In this document: positions 1-10,909 of the stretch, piece by piece
Layout of the letters: each line of letters begins with the position of its first letter
How positions within the stretch are numbered: position 1 is the first letter of the stretch
From: Sulfolobales archaeon
GTDB lineage: Archaea > Thermoproteota > Thermoprotei_A > Sulfolobales > NBVN01
Length of the DNA: 64,000 bases
Assembly: GCA_025058345.1 (NCBI GenBank)
Contig: JANXEN010000001.1
Location: 223,358 to 287,357 of the forward strand
Reading direction: 5' to 3'
Position numbers and translations under genes: made by a program
Notes under the pieces: model-generated
Seen by the model: the letters and a program-made list of their open reading frames with translations, nothing else
Told to the model about the DNA's origin: nothing
The model's database searches: none

Positions 1-2060
1 TCGGGTATAACCCTGAGTTAGCTAGACCTGAGTGGATGGTCATCACAGTACTACCGATCCCACCAATAAGTGTTAGACCTTCAATACTTCTAGAGACGGG
101 CATTAGGTCTGAGGATGACTTAACCCATAAACTCGTAGATATCATTAGAACTAACGATAGGTTAAGGGAAAGCATAAATGCAGGAGCTCCTGAAGTGATT
201 GTAGAGGATTTATGGGACCTACTTCAGTACCATGTCACGACGTACTTCGATAATGAGGTTCCAGGGGTGCCGCCAGCTAAGCATAGGTCTGGGAGAGCTC
301 TGAGGACTTTAGCTCAAAGACTTAGAGGGAAGGAAGGGAGGTTTAGAGGCAATCTCTCTGGGAAGCGTGTTGACTTTTCAGCTAGGACTGTAGTGAGTCC
401 TGACCCCAACTTAAGCATTAACGAGGTCGGCGTTCCTGAGGAGGTGGCTAAAGTATTGACTGTGCCTGAACGTGTCACACGTTGGAATATAGATGAATTA
501 AGGATGCATGTCCTCAACGGCCCGTACAGGCATCCAGGAGCAAATTACGTGATAGATCCGGCAGGGAGGAGGATAGACCTAAGGTACATTAAAGACTTGA
601 AGGCGGTGGCTGAGAATCTAAAGCCTGGATACATAGTTGAGAGACACTTAAAGAACGGGGATGTAGTACTGTTTAACAGACAACCGTCGCTGCATAGAAT
701 GTCAATAATGGCCCACATAGTTAAGGTATTGCCTGGGAGGACTTTCAGGCTTCACCTAGCTGTTTGCCCACCATATAATGCTGACTTCGACGGTGATGAG
801 ATGAACCTCCACGTACCTCAAAGTGAGGAGGCTAGGGCTGAAGCTAGGGTACTTCTACTCGTTCAGGAGCATATACTATCTCCTAGATATGGAGGGCCTA
901 TAATAGGCGGTATTCAAGACTATATAAGTGGTGCTTACCTACTCTCATCTAAAACTACTTTACTCACTAAGGAGCAGGTATCAGATCTTCTTGCGGGTTC
1001 AGGTTATGAAGGACCTATACCTGAACCTGCAATCCTATCGCCGAAGGTTTTGTGGAGTGGGAAGCAAATTATAAGCTTGTTATTACCTGCGGACTTCAAC
1101 CTAAGAGGTAAGGCTAATATATCTGCAGGACCCCTAAGGTGTGAGGACTACGAATGTTTCTGGGATTCTTATGTGGTTGTTAAGATGGGTAAGTTGCTGA
1201 TGGGTGTTTTAGATAAGAAAACTTTAGGGTCTCAGCAGTCTGAAAGCCTCCTTCATTGGATAACTAAGGAATACGGCAATAACTTTGGTAGGAAATTCAT
1301 GGACAACATATTTAAGATGTTTTTAAGGTTTATTGAAATGCGTGGATTTACGATGACTTTAAGTGATGTAGCCCCTCCAAGTAAGGCTGTAGAGGAGATC
1401 AACAACATCGTTGAGGAGGCTAAGAAGAGAGTGTTTGAGCTCATAGAGCAGTATAGGGAAGGTAAGTTAGAACCCATTCCGGGTAGGACTTTAGAGGAGT
1501 CCCTCGAGATTAGGATTATGGAGGTGTTGGCTGACGCCAGAGATAACGCTGGTGAGATCGCTACCCAGTATTTAGATCCATTCAATAACGTATTCATTAT
1601 GGCTAGAACTGGAGCTAGGGGCAACATACTGAACATCACGCAGATGGCAGCAATGTTAGGGCAGCAGTCCGTCAGGGGTGAGAGAATAAGGAGAGGGTAT
1701 GATGTAAGGACATTACCGCACTTCAAACCAGGAGATATAGGCCCTGAAGCCAGGGGATTTGTGAAGAACTCGTTCGTCAATGGCCTAACACCTATTGAGG
1801 TCTTCTTCCATGCGGCAGGAGGTCGTGAAGGGCTTGTAGATACTGCTGTCAGAACATCTCAGAGTGGTTACATGCAGAGAAGGTTAATCAACGCACTTCA
1901 GGACCTTAGGATAGATTACGACTTAACTGTGAGAACACCTAATAACTCTGTAGTCCAATTCCTATACGGTGATGATGGAGTAGATCCGAGTAAGTCTTCC
2001 TACGGGAGTGCAATTAATATTGATAGGATTATCGAGAGAGTGATTGGTTGGAGGTTGTAG
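1..2060 (+). CDS. rpoA1: DNA-directed RNA polymerase subunit A' (5' end outside window)
   Basis: Open frame from window start ([27 protein letters not shown]...), [15 protein letters not shown] catalytic motif. Confidence 0.98.
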   Translation, partial: GYNPELARPEWMVITVLPIPPISVRPSILLETGIRSEDDLTHKLVDIIRTNDRLRESINAGAPEVIVEDLWDLLQYHVTTYFDNEVPGVPPAKHRSGRALRTLAQRLRGKEGRFRGNLSGKRVDFSARTVVSPDPNLSINEVGVPEEVAKVLTVPERVTRWNIDELRMHVLNGPYRHPGANYVIDPAGRRIDLRYIKDLKAVAENLKPGYIVERHLKNGDVVLFNRQPSLHRMSIMAHIVKVLPGRTFRLHLAVCPPYNADFDGDEMNLHVPQSEEARAEARVLLLVQEHILSPRYGGPIIGGIQDYISGAYLLSSKTTLLTKEQVSDLLAGSGYEGPIPEPAILSPKVLWSGKQIISLLLPADFNLRGKANISAGPLRCEDYECFWDSYVVVKMGKLLMGVLDKKTLGSQQSESLLHWITKEYGNNFGRKFMDNIFKMFLRFIEMRGFTMTLSDVAPPSKAVEEINNIVEEAKKRVFELIEQYREGKLEPIPGRTLEESLEIRIMEVLADARDNAGEIATQYLDPFNNVFIMARTGARGNILNITQMAAMLGQQSVRGERIRRGYDVRTLPHFKPGDIGPEARGFVKNSFVNGLTPIEVFFHAAGGREGLVDTAVRTSQSGYMQRRLINALQDLRIDYDLTVRTPNNSVVQFLYGDDGVDPSKSSYGSAINIDRIIERVIGWRL

Positions 2061-3244
2061 GTATGGGTATTAGTGAGAGTGAACTGCTTGAGATGCTAGA
2101 GCCCGCCAAACAAGTGCTACCGCCTAAGATTTTTGATGAACTTCTAGAGAAGTTAAAGGGGTTAACACTAACTAAGGATGAATTAAGTAAGATAGTTGAA
2201 CTAACTATTAATGAGTACTTAAACGTCTTAGTTGAGCCTGGAGAACCTATAGGTACTGTAGCAGCTCAATCTGTTGGGGAGCCTGGAACTCAGATGACTT
2301 TACGTACATTCCACTACGCAGGTGTTAGGGAGTTAAACGTTACTTTAGGGCTGCCTAGATTAATCGAGTTAGTAGATGCTAGGAAACTGCCTGAGACTCC
2401 AATAATGGTTATATATCTAGATGAGGAGCATAGGTATGATAGGGATAAGGCTTTAGAAGTCGCTAGAAGGATTGAAGCAACAAGGCTTGAAAACGTAATT
2501 GCTAAAGTTGATATAGACTTAGTATCTTCTTCTATGGTTATAGATCTAGATCCTGAGATGATGATTGATAAGGGTGTTGAAACAGATGATGTCGTTAAGG
2601 CTTTAAGTAAGGTCAAAGCAGTTTCCCAGAACGTAAGTGTTGATGAAAATGATAGCAATAGGATCTACGTGCAGGTGCCACCTAACTACGACTTCATGAA
2701 GATCCAGAAGCTGCGGGACAGAATACTAAAGATTAAGCTGAAAGGTATTAAAGGGATAAATAGGGTTATAGTTCAGCGGAGGGGTAATGAATACGTGCTA
2801 ATAACAGATGGGACTAACTTAGAAGCAGTCCTCAAAGTTGATGGCGTAGATGTGAGGAGGGTCTTCACTAATAGTGTTTACGAAGTTGAAAACGTACTCG
2901 GCATTGAGGCAGCTAGACAGGCGTTGGTCAATGAAATACATAACGTCCTTGAGGAGCAGGGATTAGACGTCGACATGAGGCACGTTATGTTAATTGCGGA
3001 TATGATGACTTTAACGGGTTCTGTGAAGCAGATCGGTAGGCATGGAATAGCTGGTGAGAAGACAAGCGTCTTAGCTAGGGCATCATTTGAGGTAACTGTT
3101 AAGCATTTATTTGATGCGTCGGCTAGAGGAGAATTAGATGAGCTTAAAGGTGTTGCAGAGAATGTTATAATAGGGCAGCTAGTCCCTGTAGGTACAAACC
3201 TAGTCAACCTAGCAATGAATCCAACACTAGCTAGGCCTAAATGA
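2048..3244 (+). CDS. rpoA2: DNA-directed RNA polymerase subunit A''
   Basis: [30 protein letters not shown] motif; directly follows A'. Confidence 0.98.
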   Translation: MEVVGMGISESELLEMLEPAKQVLPPKIFDELLEKLKGLTLTKDELSKIVELTINEYLNVLVEPGEPIGTVAAQSVGEPGTQMTLRTFHYAGVRELNVTLGLPRLIELVDARKLPETPIMVIYLDEEHRYDRDKALEVARRIEATRLENVIAKVDIDLVSSSMVIDLDPEMMIDKGVETDDVVKALSKVKAVSQNVSVDENDSNRIYVQVPPNYDFMKIQKLRDRILKIKLKGIKGINRVIVQRRGNEYVLITDGTNLEAVLKVDGVDVRRVFTNSVYEVENVLGIEAARQALVNEIHNVLEEQGLDVDMRHVMLIADMMTLTGSVKQIGRHGIAGEKTSVLARASFEVTVKHLFDASARGELDELKGVAENVIIGQLVPVGTNLVNLAMNPTLARPK

Positions 3245-3573
3245 GGTGGGTGGAGATGTCATCTGTTTCAAGAGATCTGGAAAACGAGATAAAAAACGTA
3301 TTAAAATCAGGTAAGGCTGTATTAGGGATAAATAGGTCTTTGAAGGCTGTAATGCTAGGTAGGGCTAAAGCAGTTATAGTAGCTAGTAAGATACCGAAGA
3401 ATTACGATGATGATATTAGAAGGTACGCTAACCTAAGCGGTATACCTGTCATAAACTTCTCAGGAAGTAGTAGGGACTTAGGCTTAGTGTGCGGTAAGCC
3501 ATTCCCCGTATCAGCTATCGCCATATTAGACTTAGGGGGTAGTAAGTTATTAGAACTTTCTCAGTCTGGGTGA
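3241..3573 (+). CDS. rpl30e: 50S ribosomal protein L30e
   Basis: L7Ae/L30e-type sequence (KSGKAVLGINRSLKAVMLGRAKAVIVASK) in the conserved operon position; real start may be 3256. Confidence 0.95.
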   Translation: MRWVEMSSVSRDLENEIKNVLKSGKAVLGINRSLKAVMLGRAKAVIVASKIPKNYDDDIRRYANLSGIPVINFSGSSRDLGLVCGKPFPVSAIAILDLGGSKLLELSQSG

Positions 3574-3576
3574 TGA

Positions 3577-4014
3577 TTGATGCCTGAAGTTAAGATAACT
3601 TCTGAGGAGTTAAGGTATATAGCGTTGCTCCAAGACCTAACAGGTGTTTCAGTAAATGACTGCATAGTTGATGAGGAAGGTAATTCAATAATATACATCG
3701 TCTCACCGGGACATGCTGGGTTAGCAGTAGGTAAGGGAGGAGTTAACGTTAAAAGGCTTTCCAAGATCTTAGGTAAGAGAATAGAAATAGTTGAGTATGC
3801 TGACAATCTGGAGGACTTAGTTCGTAACGTCTTCCTACCTGCTAGGGTTTTAAGCACTAGATTAGTAACATCTCTAAACGGTAAGAAGATCTTATACGTT
3901 ACTGTAGACCCTAAGGATAAAGGTGTTGCGATCGGTAAGGACGGGAGAAACGTGATTAAAGCTAAATTAGTTTTGAAGAGGTACTACGATATTGAATCCG
4001 TCAGCATTGTTTAA
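3577..4014 (+). CDS. nusA: NusA-like transcription factor (KH domains)
   Basis: KH motifs GLAVGKGGVNVKRL and GVAIGKDGRNV; conserved operon position. Confidence 0.95.
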   Translation: MMPEVKITSEELRYIALLQDLTGVSVNDCIVDEEGNSIIYIVSPGHAGLAVGKGGVNVKRLSKILGKRIEIVEYADNLEDLVRNVFLPARVLSTRLVTSLNGKKILYVTVDPKDKGVAIGKDGRNVIKAKLVLKRYYDIESVSIV

Positions 4015-4060
4015 TAATCTTTTTAAAGTAAGTAGTAAGAACTCCTAAAGGTAGTTTGGA

Positions 4061-4504
4061 ATGCCAGGTAAGAAAGCACCAAGCGGTCTGTACGCAGCTA
4101 GGAAGCTGTCTATAAAGAGGCTTAAATTTAGGTGGAGTCAGAGGGAGTTTAGGGTTAGGATGATGAAGATTAAGGAAAAGTACGATCCTTTAGAAGGTTC
4201 CCCTATGGCTAGAGGTATAGTGTTAGAGAAAGTGGGTGTAGAATCACGTCAGCCGAATTCAGCACTGAGGAAATGCGTTAGAGTTCAGTTAGTTAAGAAT
4301 GGTAAAGTAGTGACTGCATTCGTACCTTACGATGGTGGTATAACGTTTATTGACGAACATGATGAGGTTTTAATTGCCGGCATAGGCGGTACTAGAGGTA
4401 AGTCTATGGGTGATTTACCTGGAGTTAGGTATAAGGTGGTTGCTGTTAATGGTGTTTCCCTCACTGAGTTACTGAAAGGGAAGAAACAGAAACCTGTTAG
4501 GTAG
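4061..4504 (+). CDS. rps12: 30S ribosomal protein S12
   Basis: [21 protein letters not shown] and [10 protein letters not shown] motifs. Confidence 0.98.
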   Translation: MPGKKAPSGLYAARKLSIKRLKFRWSQREFRVRMMKIKEKYDPLEGSPMARGIVLEKVGVESRQPNSALRKCVRVQLVKNGKVVTAFVPYDGGITFIDEHDEVLIAGIGGTRGKSMGDLPGVRYKVVAVNGVSLTELLKGKKQKPVR

Positions 4505-4519
4505 TTGAGATGATCAGTC

Positions 4520-5119
4520 ATGAGTAAACAAGTAGATACAACTACTTCACCACCAAACCTCCCAGTAGTGTTTAGTAAGTGGCCTTACGAAGGAATAATA
4601 GTTAGAGATCCAAGCCTTAAGAAATACATATCGTTAAGACCTGCGTACTTACCGCATACAGGAGGAAGGCACGAGCACCGGAGATTCGGTAAAGCTGAAG
4701 CACCTATTGTTGAGAGGTTGATCAATAAGCTCATGAGACCTGGAAGAAATACTGGTAAGAAGCACCTTGCCTACAACATCGTAAAGACCGCCTTCGAATT
4801 AGTGAATTTAAAAACTGGTGAGAACCCTATTCAGATCCTTGTGAGGGCTATTGAAAACGTAGCGCCGCGTGAGGAGACAACTAGAATTATGTACGGTGGC
4901 ATAATCTACCACGTAGCTGTTGATGTAGCACCGCAGAGGAGGGTTGATATAGCTTTAAAGAACTTAGTTGATGGAGCGAAGTCAGCATCTTTCCGAAGTC
5001 AAAAATCTATTGAGGAATGTCTAGCTGACGAGTTAATAGCGGCAGCTAGTAATGACCCGAAGAGTTACGCGGTTGCTAAGAAGGAAGAAGTGGAGAGAAT
5101 AGCTCTTAGTTCGAGGTAG
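4520..5119 (+). CDS. rps7: 30S ribosomal protein S7
   Basis: [30 protein letters not shown] and [10 protein letters not shown] motifs. Confidence 0.97.
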   Translation: MSKQVDTTTSPPNLPVVFSKWPYEGIIVRDPSLKKYISLRPAYLPHTGGRHEHRRFGKAEAPIVERLINKLMRPGRNTGKKHLAYNIVKTAFELVNLKTGENPIQILVRAIENVAPREETTRIMYGGIIYHVAVDVAPQRRVDIALKNLVDGAKSASFRSQKSIEECLADELIAAASNDPKSYAVAKKEEVERIALSSR

Positions 5120-5161
5120 TAGATCTAAACAACTCTCAGCTTTATTCGTTGGTAGTACATA

Positions 5162-5545
5162 ATGGATAGCATCAAGGCAATAGTTAAAATAGACAGTAAG
5201 GGTAGGGTTACAATACCCCAGCATATAAGGGAACCACTAGGTATAGGTCTCGGTACTTATTTTGAAGTGGTTGCTGATTTAGAAAAAAAGCAGTTAGTGA
5301 TGAAACCGTTGTTTAAAGGTAGGGCTGAGGGACTCATTGTTGAGGTTAAGGTCAGGTTAGAAGAGCTTAAGGATTTAGAGGCAGTAATTAACTCATGTAT
5401 AGGCAGTGGTTATGACATCATATCTCTAAACTGCTTACATGGGGGAACGTATGAATGCGTCTTAAATGTGTATGCTATAGATTACGTGCAGGTAAATAAA
5501 TTAAGAGAATTGCTGGGTAGATACGTTATATCCATCAATCCTTAA
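5162..5545 (+). CDS. AbrB/SpoVT-type DNA-binding protein with C-terminal ACT-like region
   Basis: KIDSKGRVTIPQHIREPLGIGLGTYFEV is a swapped-hairpin AbrB motif. Confidence 0.8.
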   Translation: MDSIKAIVKIDSKGRVTIPQHIREPLGIGLGTYFEVVADLEKKQLVMKPLFKGRAEGLIVEVKVRLEELKDLEAVINSCIGSGYDIISLNCLHGGTYECVLNVYAIDYVQVNKLRELLGRYVISINP

Positions 5546-5676
5546 GCATGTCTTAGATAAAAGTAATTAATCAATGTTGGCCGCCTCATACCATCTAACT
5601 TATATAGGTTGTGTGAGTAACTTTCATAGACATTTATATTTTTTATCTAGTACCTTATAATTCGGGGTTTAAGTCC

Positions 5677-6885
5677 ATGTACTCCATACATAAGTTAACT
5701 TCAACTCCTACGTACTTCTTTATGCCTAAGAGGATAGTGTTTGAAGTTAATGGAGCTTTAAAGTTAGGTAATGAGCTTCAACTCCTGGGTGTTGAGAAGG
5801 GTTCTAAGGTCTTCTTAGTTTTAGATCCAGCTATTAAGGGGTTAGAACACCCTCTCAAGACAGTTAAGAGTTTGGAGGAAAGCGGTTATGTAGTTGATGT
5901 ATATACTGATGTTGAGTACGAGCCCACTATAGAATGTTTGAAGAGAGCTGTCAGTTACGTAAGAAATGATGATTTTAAGGCCGTCGTAGGTATTGGCGGA
6001 GGATCTACGTTAGATATAGCTAAGGTTAGTGCTGCAGCTAAGGATAACCCCAACCGAAATGTTGAGGAGTTCATCGGAATGGATAAAATACCTAAGAGAG
6101 TGACCCCTATAATTGCCTTACCAACTACGGCAGGTACCGCATCTGAAGTGAGTAGATTTACAGTGTTTACGAGAGGTGTAGGTAAGGTAGGAATTAACGG
6201 CTATAACGTCCTTCCAGACATCGCTGTTGTTGACCCCGTATTCACCTACACGTTACCACCTAAGGTTACTGCAGGCACTGGTCTTGATGCCTTAAGCCAT
6301 GCAGTAGAGGGTATGATATCTTTAGACGCAACCCCTATGTCAGATGCCTTAGGATTTATTGCAGTGGAGTTAGTGTTCAAGTATTTGAGGAGGGCGTATT
6401 ATAGAGGAAGCGACGTTGAAGCAAGGTACTTTATGTCATTAGCTGCAACTTCAGCAGGTGCGCCATTAAACATTGGAAGGGCTATACTTGGACACAGCAT
6501 CTCGCAGACGTTCGGACCTCAATTTAAGGTACATCACGGAACAGCATGCGGTATGGTACTACCCTATATAATGGAGTTCTACTTGCCGGCAGTTCCTGAG
6601 AAGTTAGCGGCAATAGCTAAGGCTGCAGGTGTAGATACGTCTGGTATGAAGATAAAGGACGCAGCTGAGGAAGCTGTCAAAGCTACTTGGAAGTTAGTTG
6701 AGGATTTGGATGTACCGCTAAGTCTTAGAGATGTAGGGATTTCTAAATCAGATTTAGAGACACTAGCGGAGAGGAGTGTTAAGGAGTGGCCTAGGCCTAA
6801 CAGTCCAATAGAGTTAACTAAGGAAAGAGTGTTAAAAGTAGTTGAAGCAATGTATGAAGGAAGATTAATGAAAATCAAGACTTAA
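5677..6885 (+). CDS. Iron-containing alcohol dehydrogenase
   Basis: GGGSTLDIAK, PTTAGTASEVS, GLDALSHAVEG, HHGTACGMVLPY motifs. Confidence 0.93.
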   Translation: MYSIHKLTSTPTYFFMPKRIVFEVNGALKLGNELQLLGVEKGSKVFLVLDPAIKGLEHPLKTVKSLEESGYVVDVYTDVEYEPTIECLKRAVSYVRNDDFKAVVGIGGGSTLDIAKVSAAAKDNPNRNVEEFIGMDKIPKRVTPIIALPTTAGTASEVSRFTVFTRGVGKVGINGYNVLPDIAVVDPVFTYTLPPKVTAGTGLDALSHAVEGMISLDATPMSDALGFIAVELVFKYLRRAYYRGSDVEARYFMSLAATSAGAPLNIGRAILGHSISQTFGPQFKVHHGTACGMVLPYIMEFYLPAVPEKLAAIAKAAGVDTSGMKIKDAAEEAVKATWKLVEDLDVPLSLRDVGISKSDLETLAERSVKEWPRPNSPIELTKERVLKVVEAMYEGRLMKIKT

Positions 6886-7019
6886 GCACCTTTAAGGAAA
6901 TAATAACAGTACTACTTCAATATATCAGTATAATTAAATCAATTTTATTGTAGTCGACTCTTCCTTCAGTATATTTTGCAGCTGAAGTACTTTCAAAAAT
7001 CCTTCCTTAAATTTAAGTT

Positions 7020-7043
7020 CCCTAATCACTGAGATGGTTAGGG
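7020..7043. terminator. Stem-loop in convergent intergenic region
   Basis: CCCTAATC-actgagat-GGTTAGGG, 8 bp with one G-T wobble, between two convergent genes. Confidence 0.35.
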
Positions 7044-7091
7044 ATTTAAAGATAAAAACCTTTATTTTCTTCTAAAAGGTATTTACCTTAA

Positions 7092-7316
7092 TTACGTTGA
7101 TATCGAGAAAGTTGGACATGAATTCTTAGCAGTTTCTACACAATCCTTCAGCGATTCATCTACTTCCCCTTCAGTGGCCTTACCCCCTACTCTGTATTGG
7201 CTCACTATTTGAGTCTTCCCATCCCCCGCTGCCTCAAACACCTGTGGACATAATGAATAACAAACACCGCAAGCTATACATGTATCCTGATTTACGCTGA
7301 TCTTTAAGCCTGCCAT
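7092..7316 (-). CDS. Ferredoxin (single 4Fe-4S motif)
   Basis: CIACGVCYSLCP plus distal C; 74 aa. Confidence 0.88.
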   Translation of the reverse strand: MAGLKISVNQDTCIACGVCYSLCPQVFEAAGDGKTQIVSQYRVGGKATEGEVDESLKDCVETAKNSCPTFSIST

Positions 7317-7421
7317 ACTTACTACCTCAAATTACTAGATGAGTTAGGTAAAATAAATTTTATCTCTATTCAGCTTTAACACTCTAAAATTTAAAAAGTG
7401 TATTAAATAAATACTAATTTA

Positions 7422-7498
7422 GGGCCCGTAGCTCAGCCAGGTAGAGCGCCGGGCTCATAACCCGGTGGTCCGGGGTTCGAATCCCCGCGGGCCCACCA
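7422..7498 (+). tRNA. tRNA with CAT anticodon, probably tRNA-Ile2(CAU); CCA encoded
   Basis: Cloverleaf GGGCCCG/CGGGCCC acceptor, CCGGG-CTCATAA-CCCGG anticodon arm, CGGGGTTCGAATCCCCG T arm, ACCA 3' end. Acceptor and anticodon stem resemble archaeal tRNA-Ile more than tRNA-Met. Confidence 0.9.
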
Positions 7499-7500
7499 CC

Positions 7501-8415
7501 CTAGATAGTTGATACTATAAGTCTGAACTTCTCAAGCAGTTTTAGTGAATCTTCAGCAAATAAGTAAATTAGGTGCTCAAATCCCGGAGGGCCTAAGTCA
7601 ATCACAGCATCTGGGCTGGATTTCAACTTCCTTAATTCTTTAGAAACCAATTCAACTATGGTTTCTAAGGTTCTGTATTCGTAAGGACCTATCCTCACAA
7701 CATTCATCTTAAGTTTATTTAGCGAATTCTCTAACTCCTTAGAATATTTTATGTTTGCTGCACTTCTAATGTTTGGGAAGTACTTCATCACCTCTAGGAG
7801 TATCGTCGCCATGAACCTGCTGCTACCGTATGTTGGCTGGGATACAGCCTTAACGGTGTTAAACACCTTAACTATACGTCCCGGTATTCCAACCACTTCG
7901 AAAATAGTTTTTGCGTTAGGTCTAGCCTCCACTATGTTCATCCCAACTTCAGGAACTAATACCATGACGTCTCTCATGGTCTCTAAGTTTTCTAGAGCGT
8001 ACTTAACCCTCTGGACGACTTCATCACTAACACCTGGAGTTAAGTAGTAGCATATGTTGCAGTTCTCTAATCCACGAACCAGCCTCCTATGCGCGTTACA
8101 TAGCTTACCATCCTTAAGTTTAGTAAGTAGGAATATCGTTAGGTATGATGTAGCATCACCTAACCTCCTACCAATGATGTAATTACTGACAACCTCAATC
8201 ACATCCTTTACTTCAGCTTCGTCAAGACCTAATTCCTTAAGCTTTGACATATAGTAATGTTGTTCCTTAGATAGGTATTTAGATATTAATGCTTGTGATA
8301 CGCATAGTGCTTTAGCTACTTGCCTCTGGCTCAGTCCTTTATTACTTAAGCTCCACGCAAATAGTGCTTTAATGTAAGGTAACACACTATTTACGACATC
8401 AAAGGGGGTAGACAA
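7501..8415 (-). CDS. HTH-ThiN domain transcriptional regulator (ThiR-like)
   Basis: N-terminal HTH (GLSQRQVAKALCVSQALISKYL) and C-terminal ThiN-like region (VVGIPGRIVK, PNIRSAANIKYS, DLGPPGFEHLIY). Confidence 0.8.
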   Translation of the reverse strand: MSTPFDVVNSVLPYIKALFAWSLSNKGLSQRQVAKALCVSQALISKYLSKEQHYYMSKLKELGLDEAEVKDVIEVVSNYIIGRRLGDATSYLTIFLLTKLKDGKLCNAHRRLVRGLENCNICYYLTPGVSDEVVQRVKYALENLETMRDVMVLVPEVGMNIVEARPNAKTIFEVVGIPGRIVKVFNTVKAVSQPTYGSSRFMATILLEVMKYFPNIRSAANIKYSKELENSLNKLKMNVVRIGPYEYRTLETIVELVSKELRKLKSSPDAVIDLGPPGFEHLIYLFAEDSLKLLEKFRLIVSTI

Positions 8416-8441
8416 TTAAGGCACCAGGTAATTAGTAGTTG

Positions 8442-9362
8442 TTATTGAGGGACATCGATCTTTAAGTAAGTGGTTAATTCTTTATATCTATTCCTGACGG
8501 TTACTTCGGTGACTCCCGCTACTTGTGCTACATCTTTTTGTGTTCTCCTCTCATCAAGCATCTGAGCTGCGATGTAGACTGCTGCAGCTGCTAAGCCTGC
8601 AGGGTCCTTACCTGCGGTTAAGCCTGACTCCTTAGCTTCTTCAATTAAGTCTATAGCCTTCTTAACAACGCTTCCGCTTAATCCTAATGCTGAGGCAATC
8701 CTAGGAACGAAGTCGGAAGGGTCGGATATAGGTATCTTAATACCTAATTCCCTAACTAGAAGTCGATAGCATCGAGCAACCTCCTTCTTACTAGTTTTAG
8801 TGTACTGAGATATCTCATCTAATGTCCTAGGTATCTTGTAAACCCTACAAGCAACGTATAGAGCTGCAGCAACGATTGACTCAATAGCTCTACCCCTCAC
8901 AGCCCCCTTCTCAACAGCCTTCCTATATATAGATGCCGCATGTTCTTTAACAGCCCTAGGTAAACCTAACTGATCGGCTATTCTTTCCAACTCAGCAGCT
9001 GCCTGAGTTATATTTCTATCAATACTGTCCTGTATCCTAGTCCTGATCTGCCACTTCCTCCACCTCATAACCTCTAACCTCCTCTTCAACTCTAACCTCT
9101 TACCCATAGCATCTCTATCTCTCCAATCAATAACCGTTGACAACCCTCCATCATGGATTGTAGGAGATAATGGAGAACCAGTTCTACTACGTTTATCTCT
9201 TTCCTCAGGGGTAAAAGCCCTCCACTCAGGGCCCTGATCTATTACTCTCTCCTCAATAACCTCACCGGTATTTAGGCAGATATACTCACCCCTACTTTCA
9301 TCATAAATTATTTTATCGGGCGGACATTTAGAGTCTACAACCTTCTCGGGCATGAACATCAC
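8442..9362 (-). CDS. tfb: Transcription initiation factor IIB
   Basis: [37 protein letters not shown] and two cyclin repeats. Confidence 0.96.
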   Translation of the reverse strand: MMFMPEKVVDSKCPPDKIIYDESRGEYICLNTGEVIEERVIDQGPEWRAFTPEERDKRSRTGSPLSPTIHDGGLSTVIDWRDRDAMGKRLELKRRLEVMRWRKWQIRTRIQDSIDRNITQAAAELERIADQLGLPRAVKEHAASIYRKAVEKGAVRGRAIESIVAAALYVACRVYKIPRTLDEISQYTKTSKKEVARCYRLLVRELGIKIPISDPSDFVPRIASALGLSGSVVKKAIDLIEEAKESGLTAGKDPAGLAAAAVYIAAQMLDERRTQKDVAQVAGVTEVTVRNRYKELTTYLKIDVPQ

Positions 9363-9481
9363 CTCATATAAGTAACATATTTAAACCTTACTACCTTTTT
9401 AAACTTTACGTTATACTACTTATAAATCTTAATGAAAATAAGAAATACTTAAAAACACCCAACACCAAGAAATTACTGAAA

Positions 9482-9555
9482 GCCGCCGTAGCTCAGCCTG
9501 GTAGAGCGCCGGCCTTGTAAGCCGGAAGTCGCGGGTTCGAATCCCGCCGGCGGCT
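9482..9555 (+). tRNA. tRNA-Thr(TGT)
   Basis: GCCGCCG/CGGCGGC acceptor, CCGGC-CTTGTAA-GCCGG anticodon arm, T discriminator, no intron. Confidence 0.93.
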
Positions 9556-9581
9556 CTAATACAAGTCATTAATTAAATTTC

Positions 9582-9968
9582 CTACGTTGTTGAGGTCTTT
9601 CTACCAACTACATTACTTAGAAATCTGTAGACGTATTCATCAACTATTATATCGCTATTACTTACTATTATTTTAAGTCCTTCGAATGGGTTTATAGGAG
9701 GTTCTGGTAGGCTTGGATCGGGTTTCTCTCTCCCCACGTAGATCCACTTAATTTTATTGTGTGGTCCTTTAGCTATTCTATACCAATACCTCCCGAAGTA
9801 GAGGTACTTAAGATTCAGCTCTTTTTTAACTACAAAGTGTAGAGGTTTTAAGTAGTAGCCTGTGTCCTTTATTAGTGAGTTGTATTCGTAGATCCTTCGA
9901 CGGTACGGGAGGAATAACTCCATAATTAGTTGGTAACCATCTTTAAGAGTCACATATCCCTTATTCAT
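9582..9968 (-). CDS. Conserved hypothetical protein
   Basis: 128-aa ORF, no antisense competitor, tRNA-adjacent; family not recognised. Confidence 0.6.
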   Translation of the reverse strand: MNKGYVTLKDGYQLIMELFLPYRRRIYEYNSLIKDTGYYLKPLHFVVKKELNLKYLYFGRYWYRIAKGPHNKIKWIYVGREKPDPSLPEPPINPFEGLKIIVSNSDIIVDEYVYRFLSNVVGRKTSTT

Positions 9969-10021
9969 GTACAGCTTACCTCAGAAGCTCGTTAATTGGT
10001 GTTATTAATGAAGTCACGCCC

Positions 10022-10459
10022 CTACGCTTTAGACAATGATAGAGATTTTAAACTATTTAAGACCTCCTCTATAATCCAATTAACGTAGGTTTCATCAATT
10101 CCCTTACTTTTAAGGGATTCCTTCACATATTTCTCAACTGTTGAGTAGTTCTTGAGTTCCTGATTTATCTTACGCCAGTTAATACCTTTTAAGGCGTTAG
10201 CTACTTTATCGTCGTAAGGCAGTACACCCTTAATCATTAGAAACGATATTACTGGATAGCCGACGTAGTTCCTGTATAGTGTCCCGTTATCGTTGCTGGA
10301 AACCTTACGGGCTTTTAAGTCAACCATAACTTTATATACCCTATCACCCACTGATGACGTAACCTCGGCTTCGTAATCGCTTAAAACCCTTACCCTACCA
10401 TCAGCTACACATCCCAAGGCTTCTAAGACCTTAACCCTCGGCGGTAGCTTCAGCAACAT
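10022..10459 (-). CDS. Conserved hypothetical protein
   Basis: 145-aa ORF abutting gcvH on the same strand. Confidence 0.65.
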   Translation of the reverse strand: MLLKLPPRVKVLEALGCVADGRVRVLSDYEAEVTSSVGDRVYKVMVDLKARKVSSNDNGTLYRNYVGYPVISFLMIKGVLPYDDKVANALKGINWRKINQELKNYSTVEKYVKESLKSKGIDETYVNWIIEEVLNSLKSLSLSKA

Positions 10460-10897
10460 CTACTTCTCACTACTCATAATCTTATTCACATATTCTTCAG
10501 GATCCAGTAACTCACTTAGTTCATCAGGCTTCAATATCTCGATTTTAAATAACCACCCATCATCGTAGGGATGTGTGTTTACTAGTTCTGGGTGTAGGGT
10601 TAAAGCGTTATTAACTTCTACGACCTTACCACTTAGAGGTGAGTAAACGTCGCTTACAGCTTTGACGGACTCGATTATAGCTACGCTCTCACCTTTATTG
10701 ACGTACTTACCTACTTCAGGTAACTCAACGTTTACTACCTGTCTTAACTTCTTCTGAGCGTAGTCACTTACGCCGACTACTGCTATGTTTCCGGAGACGC
10801 TAATCCATTCATCGCTTTCACTATACTTAACGTTTGAGCTTTTCCTAACTAAGTACTCCCCCATAGATGTCTTAACTATTAAGTAGTTATCGCTCAT
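10460..10897 (-). CDS. gcvH: Glycine cleavage system H protein
   Basis: ESVKAVSDVYSPLSGKVVEVN lipoyl-lysine motif; next to gcvT. Confidence 0.95.
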   Translation of the reverse strand: MSDNYLIVKTSMGEYLVRKSSNVKYSESDEWISVSGNIAVVGVSDYAQKKLRQVVNVELPEVGKYVNKGESVAIIESVKAVSDVYSPLSGKVVEVNNALTLHPELVNTHPYDDGWLFKIEILKPDELSELLDPEEYVNKIMSSEK

Positions 10898-10909
10898 GGC
10901 TAAACACCT

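Noticed and set aside
314-517. Minus-strand ORFs inside rpoA1/rpoA2 (also 1253..1780, 2314..2658, 2878..3207)
   Set aside because: Shadow ORFs antisense to strongly conserved genes, no family resemblance
7422-7498. Initiator tRNA-Met
   Set aside because: No A1-U72 pair and an Ile-like acceptor stem, though the GGG/CCC anticodon stem also fits initiators; kept as probable Ile2
8442-9362. TFB zinc ribbon lacks two of four cysteines ([22 protein letters not shown])
   Set aside because: The same variant is familiar from Sulfolobus-type TFB1, so not new
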